Positions 46,875 to 58,837 of a stretch of DNA of 64,000 nucleotides are shown piece by piece. Under the pieces are notes generated by a model that was given only the letters and a program-made list of their open reading frames with translations, ran no database searches and had not been told where the DNA came from. Source of the stretch: Ehretia macrophylla (Eukaryota; Streptophyta; Magnoliopsida; Boraginales; Ehretiaceae); assembly GCA_037974665.1 (NCBI GenBank), contig CM075765.1, forward strand, positions 17,931,648-17,995,647, in the 5' to 3' direction. Every line of letters begins with the position of its first letter. Position 1 is the stretch's first letter. The position numbers were made by a program, and so were the translations under genes.

Positions 46875-49214
46875 ATGGGAAGGTCGGAATCGGAAGATTC
46901 CCAAGCGATGGAGGTGAGATCTTACGGTGGGGACGAGAGTCCGTCGAGCTCGGAATCCACCTCGGACAGGGGTCGAGATGACGACAGCTTAAGCGTGTCT
47001 CGAGGATCAGTCCGACGACCCGAGCCCAGAGACAGTGATGAGGACTGCCAAGTTATTAGGGTCAAGTCGGTGTAGGAAAAGACCGAGGCAGAACCTTTGG
47101 CCGACCTGGGAGATTTGGGAGATCAAGATGATGGGTCCCCACTGAACCGGTTGGAGGGGCTCAAGCTACCACAGGAGTACTTAGCTAGAGCTTCCGCGGC
47201 GGAGCCGATTGAAGCGGTCCTAGTGAGGGCGGTCCACCCCTAGAGCTCGGCCACGGCCAGTGTTTCTTCAGGTCAGGGAAAAATAATCGAGTAGCTGTTT
47301 GCTTGTTGTAAACGCGAGTGCCATTCTACCGTGCAAATGGCTAACTCCAGGCTGAGGAACTGGTCGGTGGACCAGCATCACAAGTTGAAGGTTCCGGGTC
47401 GGCATGACTTCTTTTGCTATCCTCCACCCGACCACTTTACTATTTATGACCTCGCCTTCGATGTTATTCAGCTCCCGCTCCCTAGTTTCATCACCAGTAT
47501 TTTGAACTATTTTGAGCTCAGCCCGGGTCAGATGTCTCCTAACGGTTGGGCCGTAGTTATGGCATTTTTCGTGTTTAGCCTCGAGAAGGACGTGGAGCCG
47601 ACCCTGAGCCGATTTAGGTAATTTTTTGTTTGCAAGCCCAACCCAAAGCAGCCTGGGTAGTTCTATTTGGCAACTGGGGCGGGCAACGCCATATTCACCA
47701 AATGGCACTCCTCCAACAAGGGTTGGCACAACGACTACTATTGGGTGGAGCCGACAGTGAACCCAGGGTGCAGGAGTGACTGGAATCCCACCTTGAAGAA
47801 GAAGCTGAACGACAACCCTAAGTTTTCAGATACAAAACTTCATGAGGTCGAAGTAATTAGACCCGAGCCGGGATCGCTGATCGATATCAACAGTGTGCTC
47901 AAGTGGGTCAGGATATGGGACTCTAAGTTATTCGGGAAGGAACCCGACCTAACGAATAAGCATCCCCACTTACTTCCCGAGTCCGAGGACGATGAGGAGT
48001 CCAGTTCAGAAGAGGGTCAGTTCGTGGGATCAATGCCCAACCCCCTCATCATCCTGCCTGTTGTTATCCTTTTCAATCGATTCTTGGTCATCTCTCACTT
48101 TTTTTCTTTTCTTTTGCTGACATGTCGGATGCTGCGAGACTTGCTTACATCAAGAGGAATAAGGCCGAGACCAGCACAGAAAGCTCGGCTCGGTCTTACT
48201 GTCCCTAAAGAGCAGAGGCAGCGATGCAGTGGCCAAGTTCAGGAGGTTGGTATCGAGGTGACCTCCAAGGGGACCTCGGAGTTCCCCTTGCCGAAGAAGC
48301 CAACCTTAGGGGTGGTACTCCAAGAGCGCTCAACGACCCGCCCTGACAATAGAAAAAGGCCCCTACCCGAGTATACCGAAAAGGGCAAAGCCACGGAGGT
48401 GGTCCACCCCAGGAAAGATTACGTGGAGGCAGTCTCAGTTGATCGCGACCCTAAGCTGGCGAAGGTTCCCATCGAGCAACTTTTCCCTGACCTGAGGACG
48501 GCCGTGGTCGCGGTGAGTTATACTCAATTGTGCATGTATTGTTATGCCTTTTAACTCGGCTGACAATGTTTATTGTCCTTTGTGCAGGCCGAGTCCCATG
48601 CTCTTTCAATACCCAGCCTCATTACCAAGGCCTAGGCTCACTGCATCGAACTCGAGCAGCGATGCATGAACGCTCAAATCGAGCTTGTTACTCAGAGAAA
48701 GGAGACCTCTAAGAGGTACAAGAAGGACGCAGTGGAGATCGATCGACTAAAAAAGGAGCTCGAGGCAGAGAGGTCCCATCGCCAGACTGCGGCCAAGGAT
48801 GTGGAGCGCTACAAGTCGGAAGGGCACAAGGCCGAGGTAAAATTTCAGGAACTCCTCGTCCGGGTCAGACCAAATAGAGAGAAGGCAGTGGAGGCTTTCA
48901 AGTCCAGCGACGTGACGGTAAGTTGGGTGGAGAACGAGGACGGGATCATGGCCAAATATGCCGAGCTGGAATACTATTTCCGAGGCTAAGTCACCGCTCG
49001 GGAGTGAGCAAAGACTTTCCTTCCACCCTCCAAGAATGACTATATCGAAGTCCTAGAGGCCCCATTACTAGATTTCTAGGAGGTTCCTGAGCTCCCTGCC
49101 GATCTCAAGTCCCAAGCCCAGGAGGTGATGGACTTCGTCAAGAAGGGCATGGATTAGGTCGGGGAAGAAGCCGACGCCGCAGCCTCTTTGACTCCTACCC
49201 CCGCGCCTAAATAA
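46875..49214 (+). pseudogene. Antisense extra ORF of E2 (PF04195-like, with coiled-coil tail)
   Basis: It begins MGRSESEDSQAMEVRSYGGD. The globular part reads NWSVDQHHKLKVPG, FDVIQLPLPSF, ELSPGQMSPNGW, TKWHSSNKGWHNDYYWVE. An intron with GTGAGT and GTGCAG ends lies at about 48512-48588, matching the E0 intron 433-362. The last third (about 48660-49210) is Glu/Lys/Arg rich (IDRLKKELEAERSH) and probably coiled coil. It ends at a TAA at 49212-49214. In-frame stops near 47074, 47241 and 47291, and further ones near 47621, 47658 and 48633, show decay; the first two are shared with E1. It converges with integrase, which ends about 0.65 kb away. Confidence 0.8.
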
Positions 49215-49860
49215 ACTTTGTATTTTGCCCGGGTCGGGCTTTTGTAACTTGTACTCCTTTCAATTTCAATGAAATGAATATTCTAGTGTTATTTGCGTTT
49301 TGTTCGAGTTCGTACAAGTGTACCTTTCCCTTCACAAATTTTCTTAAGGAAGTGGGGTCAGACCAATCATAATGGGCCTTTCAAACTTAAGTAATTGATT
49401 TTCATATAAACCGAGTTGGACGCGATTAATGAGCTGGCATCCTAATCTGAGCTGGTTAATTGGACAACCATATTATTGTTGTCAACCTGGACTCGTCAGT
49501 CTGATTTGAAATGGGTCAAACTAAAGTTGACTAATGTTGAGTTCGAGTTTAGACCCAAACTAACATACTGACCCGAAGTCGGTTAGTATTGAGTTGAACT
49601 TTAATCCGAACTAGTATAGCGAATCAAATTGTTATTGATTATAACCGAGCTGGAACCTAGTCCGAGCCGGTTTACTTGATTGTTAGCTCATAATTAAGAA
49701 TGACTACCGCGTTAATCTGAGTTTGCAAGAGCTAAGTAGCTAAGGTGTTTGGGCTCAGGTCGGGCCTTACACAGGTATACAAAATACATTGTATTGAAAT
49801 TAAGTACATGGCGTACTTCGGCTCGGGAGCCAATTACAGGTAGAGTTTTGGGTCGGGGCC
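49215..49860. other. Spacer between the convergent antisense ORF and pol of E2
   Basis: It contains repeated words such as GAGCTGG, CCGAACTAG and GTCGGTTAG and no coding sequence. Both transcripts would end here. AATAAACTTTG at 49211 and AATGAAATGAATA near 49268 could serve as plant polyadenylation signals for the antisense ORF. Confidence 0.45.
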
Positions 49861-51180
49861 TCAATGAAATATTTCAGCTCGGGGGCCATCACAAAATGTT
49901 TCGGCTCGGGAGCCTTAGACAAAATACCGCTTCAGTTGTTCGGTGTGCCATGCGTTCTTCAGTTGTTTTTCGTACTTGTCGCGAAGGTAGAAAGTCCCAG
50001 GTCGGGCTTCTTTTACAACTTCGTACGGTCCTTCCTAAGTTGGAGAGAGCTTGTTACCCTAGCGCGGCAACAAAATGGCTTTTCTGAGGACAAGGACGCC
50101 AACCTTAATAGGCTTAGGCTTGACCTGCTTGGCAAAGACTCTTTGCATGACAGCTTTGCTGGCCAGCATCCTAATTTGAGCTTTAGCTCGGAGCTCTTCA
50201 GCGAGGTCAAGCTTCTCACAGATCAGAGCTCCGTTTATTCCTGGATCATGGTGGAGGGTTTTACTAGTTGGAGACCTGATCTCCACTGGCAGCACTGCTT
50301 GAGTACCGAAGGTTAGCTCGAAGGGCGATTCTCCCGTTGCTGAGCTGGTGGTGGTTCGTTGTGCCCACAGTACCTTGGGAAGAATCGATGCCCACTGGCC
50401 TTCCGCTTCCTCCAGCTTGGCTTTCAGGCCTTGCAAAATGATTTGTTTAGTCCTTTAAACTTGGCCATTACTTTGAGGGTGAATAATATATGAGAATCTG
50501 AGGTCGATCCCAATCTCAGCACATTTGCCTTGAAAGTATGCACTATCAAATTGATTGCCGTGGTCGGTAATGATGACCTTTGGCACCCTAAATCGGCAAA
50601 TGATGTTCTTTCATACGAAATCCCAAGCTGCCTTTTCTGTTATTCTAGCAACACCTTCGACCTCGGGCCATTTGGTGAAGTAGTCTACAGCTACAAATAC
50701 GTGTTTCTTCTTACCAACACTGGTTGGTAATGGACCGATGATGTCTAGCCCCCATTGATAGAATGACCACGGGCTTATCATCACCGTCAGGTCTATCGCT
50801 GGCTTTCTCTGTATATTGGCAAACCTTTGGCATGATTCACACTTTTTTATATACTCTTTGGCATCTTGTTCTAAGGTTGGCCAAAAATAGTCTTGCCTCA
50901 ATACCTTCTGAGCTAGAGCCTTGCACCCAAGTGGTTTCTACATACCCCTTTATGAATTTCTCTAAGTATATAGTTTCCCTCATCGGGCCCAACACATTTT
51001 AAGAGAAGCCAAGTGTAAGCACTTTTGTAGATTTGCCCAGCTATTATGACAAACCTTGAGGCCTATTTCGTGAGTTTTCGAGCTGCCTTTTCATCTTCCG
51101 GGATCATACCCCCTTCCAAATAATCCATGATTGGTCTGGTCCAATTTGGGCTTAAAGTGAGCTCAGCTACAGCTTGTCTT
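49860..51180 (-). pseudogene. Integrase of E2
   Basis: The zinc-binding HHCC part is readable: HKGVCRNHLG, then CESCQRF at about 50840. The catalytic core shows GLDIIGPLP and VAVDYFTKWPEVE (first and neighbouring Asp), then IITDHGNQFD (second Asp) and the region HPQSNGQ. The C-terminal domain is the open stretch 50436-50059 (LWAQRTTTSS, PFELTFGTQAVLPVEI). Stops at about 50610, 50475 and 50455 break it. The order after RNase H is normal for Ty3/gypsy. Confidence 0.8.
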
Positions 51181-51185
51181 CCCAA

Positions 51186-51497
51186 CTAAATACTAGGTTC
51201 GGAGACTTCTTCCACATGGACCAGTGCAGATCGACTCTCGCCCAAGGCCAACCTAGACAGAGCGTCAACCTTCATATTCTCCTCCCTTGGAATTTGCTGT
51301 ATTGTAAACCTCTTGAGCCCTGAGGTCAAGTCCTTAACTCTGTTGAGGTAGGCCATCATAGCATTGTCATTGGCTTCTAATTCTCCTGATATTTGACTGG
51401 CGACCAACTGAGAGTCGGTACTCAGGTCAACTATTTGTGCCCCCGAGCTGAGCCACTTCCTAACTTCCCCGATGCTCCATCTACATGGACCTTTCAC
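51186..51497 (-). pseudogene. Second (archaeal-type) RNase H of E2, internally deleted
   Basis: It contains IVDLSTDSQLVASQISGE and IPREENMKVDALSRLA, which match the RVT_3-type RNase H found downstream of the ordinary RNase H in Tat elements. The start (CRWSIGEVRKWLSSGAQ) runs directly into this part. The usual N-terminal block with the first catalytic Asp (VDGAS type) and the NNEAEY block are missing, a loss of about 50 residues. Confidence 0.65.
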
Positions 51498-52359
51498 ACA
51501 TCCTCCAGGTCACGCTCGGCTCGGCCAGTACATTCCACCACAAAGTCAGCGATAGCCTGGGCTTTGATAGTTGTTTTGGGTTGGTAGGTGATGTCAAATT
51601 GACTAAGCTCAATTGCCCATTTCAATAGCCTACCCGACACCTCTGGCTTGTGCATGATGGACTTGAGTGGGGCACCGGTCATGACCTTAATTGGGTGGGC
51701 ATCAAAGTATGGCTTCAACTTCCTTGCTGCCATGATGAGCGCCAGGGCGAGTTTTTCCAAGGAGGGGTACCTCGCCTCCACCCCTTGTAAGGTTTTGCTG
51801 ACATAATAGACCGACTTCTACTCCTTCCCTTCTTTGCGGACCAGTGCCACCGCCACTGCTGTCCCCGAGCATGCCAAGTATAGTACTAGCTCATCCCCCA
51901 CCTTAGGTCAGGATAATAAGGGTGGCGAAGCTAGGTATGTTTTCAGCTTTTGGAAGACATTCTAGCATTCCTTAGTCCATTTAAAACTCTTAGGATTTCT
52001 CAATATCTTGAATAGATGAGCACATTTGTCGGCCGACCTGGACATGAATCTGCTCAATGCCGCAACCTTGCCCGCAAGCACCTGAACGTCTTTCACACAG
52101 GTCGGCAGTGCCAAGTCAAGTATTGCCTGAACTTTCTTCGGGTTGGCTTTTATCCCCTGGGTTGTGACCATGAACCCCAAAACTTTCCCGTCTTGATACC
52201 GAATGCGCACTTTTTTGAGTTTAACTTTATCCTAAAGTGCTCCATAACGGCGAAGGCTTCAGCCAGGTCGGTTACATGGTCTTCCGCCCCCTTACTCTTG
52301 ACCAACATGTCATCTACATAGATTTCTATATTTCGGCCAATCTAATTTTTGAAGGCCTT
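51494..52359 (-). pseudogene. Reverse transcriptase (C-terminal half) and RNase H of E2
   Basis: After the solo LTR the frame resumes at the RT palm: IEIYVDDMLVKS near 52325, with the YVDD catalytic motif intact, then KCAFG-like and GFMVTTQGIKANPKK. RNase H follows with YYVSKTLQGVEARYPSLEKL and KPYFDAHPIKVMT near 51790-51680. Several stops are present. Confidence 0.8.
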
Positions 52360-55300
52360 TGTGATAACCCGAACCCGGCATGCATTTAATAGTACTTGAC
52401 TGCATTTGATTAAATGTTTAATTAGTTAAATCAACCAATTTGCACTATTTTAATATTTCTCTTGGAAGCATTTAGTAGTTGTATATTGAATAATTAAAAG
52501 ATTATTATCTATTTCTAATAATTATAGTAATTGAATTTATTCTCTTGTTATTAATTAAGTGTTATCTTAAATGTTAGTGTTTAATTGTATTTGACTATGT
52601 GTTTATATTAACTTTCATTTGTAGCTTAATATTAACTTTATAATTCTTAAAATATTCTAGAAATAGTTAAATTAATTATTTTAAATGAATATTGATTACC
52701 TTGATTGTTGTGATTATTTTAATAATCGGTTTTGGTTGTCTTGCATTAAAATCACTCGGTTTTCAAATAAAAGAGGAAAGTAGCTCCGAGCCGGAGTAAA
52801 TTTTAAACTATGATGCTTTTCAAAAATGATATATTTCTTAAATTCTTTGAGATTTAATCGTTATTATTTTATTGTTGCAAAGTGCATAGCATTTCGAGAG
52901 CGATAGTTAGGAAATGAATTCTAGTCCTCAACAAATAGTGAAAACTAGCATTTAGTGTTTAAATTTTAGTGTTTTAAGTTGTATTTAACTAGAATTGGAT
53001 TTATGTTACTTGTTTTAGCTTTAAAATGCATGAAATAGGCTAATTTGACCAACCTAATCAACATTTGACCAAGCCTTGACTTTTGATTTAAGTTGCCAAC
53101 TTGTTTAAAACTTAACAAAGCACAAAATAAATAAAAAAGAAGCTGAAAAACAGTGAGGAAAGGGCCAAAAATATGAAGGAGAGAAAAAAAAATATTTCAA
53201 ATTCAAATCTTCGATTCTTCGCGTGAACTTGCACGGGGTGGTTTTCGAGGCGTCCTACGAGGTTTTCCTAGCGTCTAGGAGCGTCTAAGGTGAGGGTTTC
53301 ATCGTTATTTGCGCATTTGAATATTTTGTGTATTAACTTTGATTTTTGGATTTTATCTGTATATTGTTGTTTTAATTGATTTGAGGCTTAAAGTATATTT
53401 CTTAGCAATCGTAGAACACGTATTTATAGCTTTTTAACATTTTCTGCGGTTGAATATCGAATTTGAAATATAAATTGTGTAATGAATAGTGTTTTGTGAA
53501 TAGTAAATCATTGAAACGATAAAGTTGCGCTGTTATGCTGTTTGTTGATGTGAAAAGGTGCTAGGTATGCTAGAATGTCTAAATGCATGATTTGTTTAGG
53601 TTGCGTAATGGAAAAAATGAGAAAAACGCCCTGGTGAAAGTCGGGGTCGTTTAGGTCGAATTTAGCGTTTTTTCGTTTTGCGTGATGACATTGTTTCGGG
53701 AGGCCATGGAAGCACTTTTGGTGCGATTATGGCATTGGTTGGGTGATCGGTTGAGGTAGCGGTAGTTCAAACGAGCAAAGGAAAAAATCGAGACTTTGCG
53801 TGAATTCTAGGGTAAAGTAGGGTTTCGGGGTCTTTAGACGTGCCTTATGGTGACCTAGGAGGATTGGTGAAGTCGGTTTCCAAAGCTCGTGACTTGTTTA
53901 AAAGTAGTAGTGTTTTGAAAGTTGGGGACATTTTTGGAATTTTGTGTGTTTTCATAGTATATTGCTTGTAGAATGTTTATAATGCCTATAGAATTGATAA
54001 TGTTAGTTGGTGTTCTTCTTGTTACTTGTTTGATTGCAAATGCTTGTTAATGCTTATTACGCTTGTTAGAGTTGATTATTGATTGAAATGTTTAACAATT
54101 GTTGAATAATGCTTGATATCTCGTTTATCTCCTCTATCTGTGTTGTTGTGTTATCGCTCGTTTATCGCCTTGTATCGAGTCTTGCATTGCATAGTGTCCC
54201 GCGCGTGAGTGATGGGCCTCTCTGGGTAGCCTCGGGTTGCCAGTGTTGGTTGCTCTAGCTCCGTGGCTATTCCCTCTTCTCGCTTGGGTTGCCTCCCAGG
54301 GAGATTTTGGGTCGTAGAATTGATGGTTACTCCCGGGGTATTCCAAACTGGTATTATAAGGTGGTTGCACGCTTATTGTCATCGTTGTCAACATCAAGCT
54401 CGAGATTGATGTATCGCTCGTGAATTGGTACATTGCTCGTAAGAGTGAACCATAGCCTTCAGAATGTGGTATAGCTTTGAATGGTTGTGTTAATGCTTTC
54501 TTGAATGTTTAATATATTGTCGTTTGTATTGAATGCTTTCTTATTGACTTTATTGCTTAATTGTGTCTATTTGCATTGCACGATTTTCTTTCTCTCCAAC
54601 TCGATATCTGTCTCGCCCTCACTGAGTATACGTGTTGTGTATACTCACTCCTCACCACCACATTTCAGGAAATGTCATGTTAGCTGGAAGTTCGTGATTT
54701 CGTGAAAGTTCGTTGCCTGAAGAGTTGTCTTGCGTGCCTATGTGGCTTGAGTGTCGAAGTTTGTAATGATGTATGTTCATATGTTGTTTGTATTTATTGT
54801 CATAGAAATGTAATTTAAATTTAGTTAAGTAGCTGAGGTGAATTGATAAGCTAGTTTATGTAATCAGTTAGCATAACTTAACTTCAATGCATGTTTGTAA
54901 TGTCCAAAGGAAAAGAGTTAGAATGGCATGATAATTTATTTTATGTAGTAGTTTTGTATGGTTTAATAGTCTAGTTGAATGTACTTGTCAAAAATGAAAA
55001 GAGATAGGTTAGCTTTTAAATTGGAAATGTATGTATACTTGCTGAGTATAAATTGTTGAGAACCGAGGCTCGGATGGCCTTGAGGTGGTTTTAAATGTTT
55101 GGACATGGTATTGGTCCACTTATATGCTATCGCAGGTTTTACATTTCGTCTAGAAACAGGGGAGACTCCGTCCGTTTTCCCTGAAAATTATGCCCGGGTT
55201 TGGTTTGGGTTGTGATTAGATCGATTGATAGAACTCCCAGTGTCGAGAGGGATCGGGGTGCCTCATAGCCTAGTGTGGTTTAATTGTCAAGTTTGAATGT

Positions 55301-55583
55301 ACTTGTCAAAAATGAAAAGAGATAGATTAGCTTATAAATTGGAAATGTATGCATACTTGCTGAGTTTAATTGTTGAAAACCGAGGCTCGGATGGCCTTGA
55401 GGAAGTTTTGTATGGTTGGACACGGTGTTGGTCCATTTATATGCTATTACAGGTTTTGCAATTTGCCTAGAAACAGGGGAGACTCTGTCCGTCTTTCCCT
55501 AAAATTTTGCCCGGGTTTGGATTTGGGTTGTGAATAGATTGATTGATAGAACTCCCGGTCTCGAGAGGGATCGGGGTATTACA
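52360..55583. mobile_element. Solo LTR (3224 bp) of a second gypsy-type element, inside the E2 reverse transcriptase
   Basis: It begins TGTGATAACCCGAAC and ends GGGGTATTACA, with TG and CA termini and a perfect 5-bp duplication GCCTT (52355-52359, 55584-55588). The RT reading frame is continuous if this block is skipped. There is no coding sequence or second LTR within. The TGTAATACCCC-type end and large size suggest a Tekay/Del chromovirus LTR, which is an inference. It contains a 318-bp tandem duplication at about 54965-55575. Confidence 0.85.
54965..55575 (+). repeat. 318-bp tandem duplication inside the solo LTR
   Basis: TACTTGTCAAAAATGAAAAG occurs at 54982 and again at 55300. The following 270 bases, including GAACCGAGGCTCGGATGGCC and AACAGGGGAGACTC, are repeated with a few changes. 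Confidence 0.85.
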
Positions 55584-55951
55584 GCCTTATTCATCATCCG
55601 AGTGTAGGTGGCTCCAGCATTCTTGAGGTTAAAAGGCATGACCTCATAGTAGTAGAGTCATTGATCGGTGATAAAGCTGATTTTCTCTTTATCTCCGGGA
55701 GCCATCTTAATCTGGTTATAGCCCTTGAAGGCATCCATGAAATAGAGTAGTTCGAACCCAGAGGTAGCATCCACTATCTGGTCAATCCGAGGTAGGGAAA
55801 AATAGTCCTTAGGGCAGATCTTATTGAGATCGGTAAAGTCAATACACAATCTCCATTTGCCCGAGGACTTCGCCATCAATACCACGTTGGATAACCAGGT
55901 TAGGTATTGAATTTCCCTTATGTGGTCGATGTCCACCAACTTCTCGACCAC
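55584..55951 (-). pseudogene. Reverse transcriptase (N-terminal half) of E2
   Basis: The frame reads GKWRLCIDFTDLNKICPKD, then LPRIDQIVDATSGFELLYFMDAFKGYNQI (first catalytic Asp in MDAF). A stop follows SFITDQ. The piece ends at GATYTRMMNKA where the solo LTR starts. This is the fingers-palm part of a Ty3/gypsy RT. Confidence 0.85.
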
Positions 55952-55959
55952 TTTTGCTA

Positions 55960-56409
55960 TGATTTGCTGCTTATCATAGTGGAAATGCCTGCGCTTCTAC
56001 TTTACCGGATAGTGATTTAGGTCGGCATTCAGGTGATGCTCAATCACACTCGGGTCGATACCTGTCATGTCAGAGGCAGACCCTGCAAATATGTGTTCAT
56101 TTTTCAGAAGAAATTGACTTATACCTTTTTGAGGTCATTGTGAAGCTCACTCCCGATCTTTGCTCTTTTTGTTTCATCAGAAAGCTCCATCTCTTGAAGG
56201 TCTTCAGTCGGGCTCCCTCTCTTGGCATCCCTCTTCTCCTCAGGCAAATCTGGTCCCCAGCCAACCTGATATTTGGGGCGGAGGGAGTTTTCATAACATT
56301 TCTGAGCCGAGAGCTGGGCTCCTCGGATGGTGCCTATGCTGCCCGGGGTCGAGAATTTCAAGGCCTGGTAGTAAGTTGAAGGAACAACCCTGAAATGATT
56401 GAGTGTCAC
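55960..56409 (-). pseudogene. Protease-RT linker of E2
   Basis: An open stretch 56409-56119 (YQALKFSTPGSIGTIRG, CYENSLRP) links protease to RT. This region in Tat elements has no assigned function. Confidence 0.55.
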
Positions 56410-56874
56410 TCACCCCAAGATCCCATTGTAAGTGGAGTTGCAATCTATTACAATGAAGTTGACCTGCATCGAAACCCGCTTGTCTCCGTCTTCTAGCTTC
56501 AGTGGGAGGTTGATGACCCCTTCGGCCCGGTGGGCATGTCCGGTAAAACCAGCCAAGGTGCCCCTCAATGGCCTGAGCCAGCTCCTGCCCAACCCCATCT
56601 GCTTAAAGGCACTAAGGAATGGGACTTTTACCGAGCTACCAGTGTCCACCATCAGCCTTTTCACAATGAAGTTGGCTATTTCGGTGCTGATCACTAAAGA
56701 ATCGTCATGGGGCAATATCACCCCTTCCAAGTCTTCTAAGGAGAAAGTGAGCCCCTCTATCTCTGGGACTGGACTCAGCACCGACCTGTACTCTCTTCCA
56801 GCCAGCACATAACCTTTTCTGCCAGCCGAGGTCTTCCCACCCAACGCCAATCCTCCTACGATGGTCTCAATCAC
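56410..56874 (-). pseudogene. Aspartic protease of E2
   Basis: The active-site motif is visible as LMVDTGSSVKV, with the flanking LVISTEIANFIVKR typical of plant gypsy proteases and a second strand around NSTYNGILG. It follows gag in the same order as in other Ty3/gypsy elements. This stretch itself is open over 154 codons. Confidence 0.8.
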
Positions 56875-56902
56875 AGCTAAACGTCTGCCCCTAGCCTGGT
56901 GC

Positions 56903-58305
56903 CTAGGTAGACTTCTCTCTCTCTCTCTGATTGTGATTCTGGGTTGGCTGTTGATCTACGTACCTCCGGAGGTGACCTCGGGCTATCAATGCCTCGATCT
57001 CCTGTTTCAAATCTTTGCACTCCTCGGTGGGGTGGTCGTAGTCCATATGGTAGCGGAAATACTTGGTCTTATTGCGCTTCTCAGGTCGGCCTTTTATCCT
57101 CGGTGCTAGAGGTAGGTGGTTCTGGTGCTGGATCTCCATCAAGATCTGCTCCCTTGAAATGTTGAAGGGAGTGAACATAGTGAACCGGGGGTTCTGTTTT
57201 GGCTGCTGAGGCTACTTGCCTCGGTTATTTTGGACCTTATTCCCAGGTTGGCTTTGGGAGGTCTCTCTCTTCTTTCCAGCTTCATTCTCCTTATCATCAT
57301 CCCTCTTCGCTTGATGGATTTCTTCTGAGTGTATGTACCTTTCTGCCCATACCATCAGCTCAGCTATGGTATCCATGGGGTCGATGGCCAAGGAAGATGT
57401 AAAGGGGCTCGACCTGAGCCAACTTTGGTAACCTATTAATGCCATGGAGTCCTCCAGGTTGGGGATCCTGAGGGACTCTTCATTGAACCGGGCTGTGTAA
57501 GCCCTCAAACTTTCTCCTTTGTGTTGTTTCACTGACAGCAATGATGAAGTGTGACGGGTTGCACGTTGGCTCCCCGCGAAGCAGGATATGAAAACCTCTG
57601 CCAGTTGATGAAAACTTGCAATAGAGGCGGGACGAAGTTTTTGGAACCAGTCCAAGGCATTGCCAACCAGGGTAGTCGGGAGTATCTTTGTCTTCATGAG
57701 GTAGGTCGTATCATGCAGAGTCATATGGTGATCAAAGTTGAACAAGTGGCTGGCGAGATCTCCGTCCCCATTATAGACTGCTAGGTTGGGCATCCGGTTG
57801 CCCGTAGGCAACGGCGTGGCCAGTACCTCGGGTAAGAGTGGGCTTACATTGAGCTGGTTAATGACCTTGGCTATGGCAGCTGCAGTCTTGGCCTACTCGG
57901 GGTCGGCATGTGCCGCCCTCTTGCCTCTCGCCTCTACGGGTCTCGCCACCGATTCCAAGAGGCCCTCTCTGTCTTGAGCCCGGGTTTGCCTTGGGGCTGG
58001 AATACGGAACTGTGGACGTGTGGGTCGCGGCGTAGCTGCTTGAGAAATCGGGAGATCTACAGCTAGCCTGGCTGCCTGCTCTTTAAGTTCCTCAAGCATC
58101 CCGAGCATCATATTCATCTCTGGTGACAGGCTGGAGTTAAGGTCTCCATTTGTAGAGGGGTTGGTTTGTAAAGCTAAGTGTATACGTTGGCTCGTTCCAA
58201 CGTCGACTTGGGTTGGGTTTTGGCTAGGCACTGCATGGTTTCGAGGTCCCTATCTGGGTTGGGCGAGTCCTCTACCGACGCGCTGTGGTTTCTAGTTTGT
58301 ACCAT
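56903..58305 (-). pseudogene. Gag of E2
   Basis: The probable start is the ATG at 58305 (MVQTRNHSASVEDSPNPDRD), shortly after the primer site. A frame change follows, then 58231-57893, a stop near 57892, and 57811-57212 with the retrotransposon gag core (LNFDHHMTLHDT-like, WFQKLRPASIASFHQL, FNEESLRIPN). The C-terminal part 57178-56903 has HMDYDHPTEECKDLKQEIE, a single zinc-knuckle-like motif whose first Cys is replaced by Phe. An RERERE-type GA repeat lies at about 56915. Confidence 0.8.
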
Positions 58306-58351
58306 GATGGTTTCTCAATGAGTGGTAAGAAGAGTGATAGAAATAACTCTT

Positions 58352-58370
58352 CCCACAGACAGCGCTAAAC
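58352..58370 (-). other. Primer binding site of E2
   Basis: Next to the 5' LTR the minus strand reads GTTTAGCGCTGTCTGTGGG. This resembles the GGCGCCGTCTGTGGG sites of Tat elements. Confidence 0.6.
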
Positions 58371-58837
58371 TGTCGAGGTTGAGAATCTCGCAGTGGACGG
58401 CTACGCCTGCCGAGCTGGACTTTTGGGTTGGCTCTCGAGCTGAACTTTCAGGTTGACTGCTTGACCTGCACACGAAAAGGGAAGAAAAAGGCGAGGTGAC
58501 GACCCGGATTTTTCCCTCGGACGTGCGAATGATTAGTATGTCCGAGTTGGCAAGGTAGCTGAAAGCATTAATGACGAGTTACCTCTCAAGTGAGGGGGTG
58601 GAACTATATTTATACTAAATTTGGATCTGACAGCCTTCAGTGCGGCGCAGCTTTATATACCATCAGGGCTTTATGTCCTATCAGAGTAGCTGTCGCAGAG
58701 GTCGGGGTTTTCCTAGGTCGGGGTGAGGTTGGATCAGCATCCAAGTTGAGCATTGGCTGAATGGGTCAGCTTTGGCTCAGGTTGGCTAGCCTCAGCTCGG
58801 TGTGAGTAGCTTACCTCAGCTCGGGTCCCCCTCGTCA
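58371..58837 (-). repeat. 5' LTR of E2
   Basis: It reads TGTCGAGG to CTCGTCA on the plus strand. The minus-strand TATA box is near 58600-58615 (TTTAGTATAAATATAG). It drives gag-pol, away from GS1. Confidence 0.9.

Larger units (their letters stand above)
35660..47265 (+). repeat. D2: right copy of the segmental duplication
   Basis: D2 has the same order and orientation as D1 (2935-16311), including the hAT end, the foldback at about 38895, the MITE at about 41476, the poly-C tract at 43065, the ~2-kb unit at 43605 and the Tat head. It lacks D1's insertions at 4224, 6596, 8961 and 12105, and about 200 bases present in D1 at 4771-4970. It has its own inverted duplication at 43848-44123. The left limit of homology cannot be tested because D1 is interrupted by E0. 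No gene is seen outside the Tat element. Confidence 0.9.
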
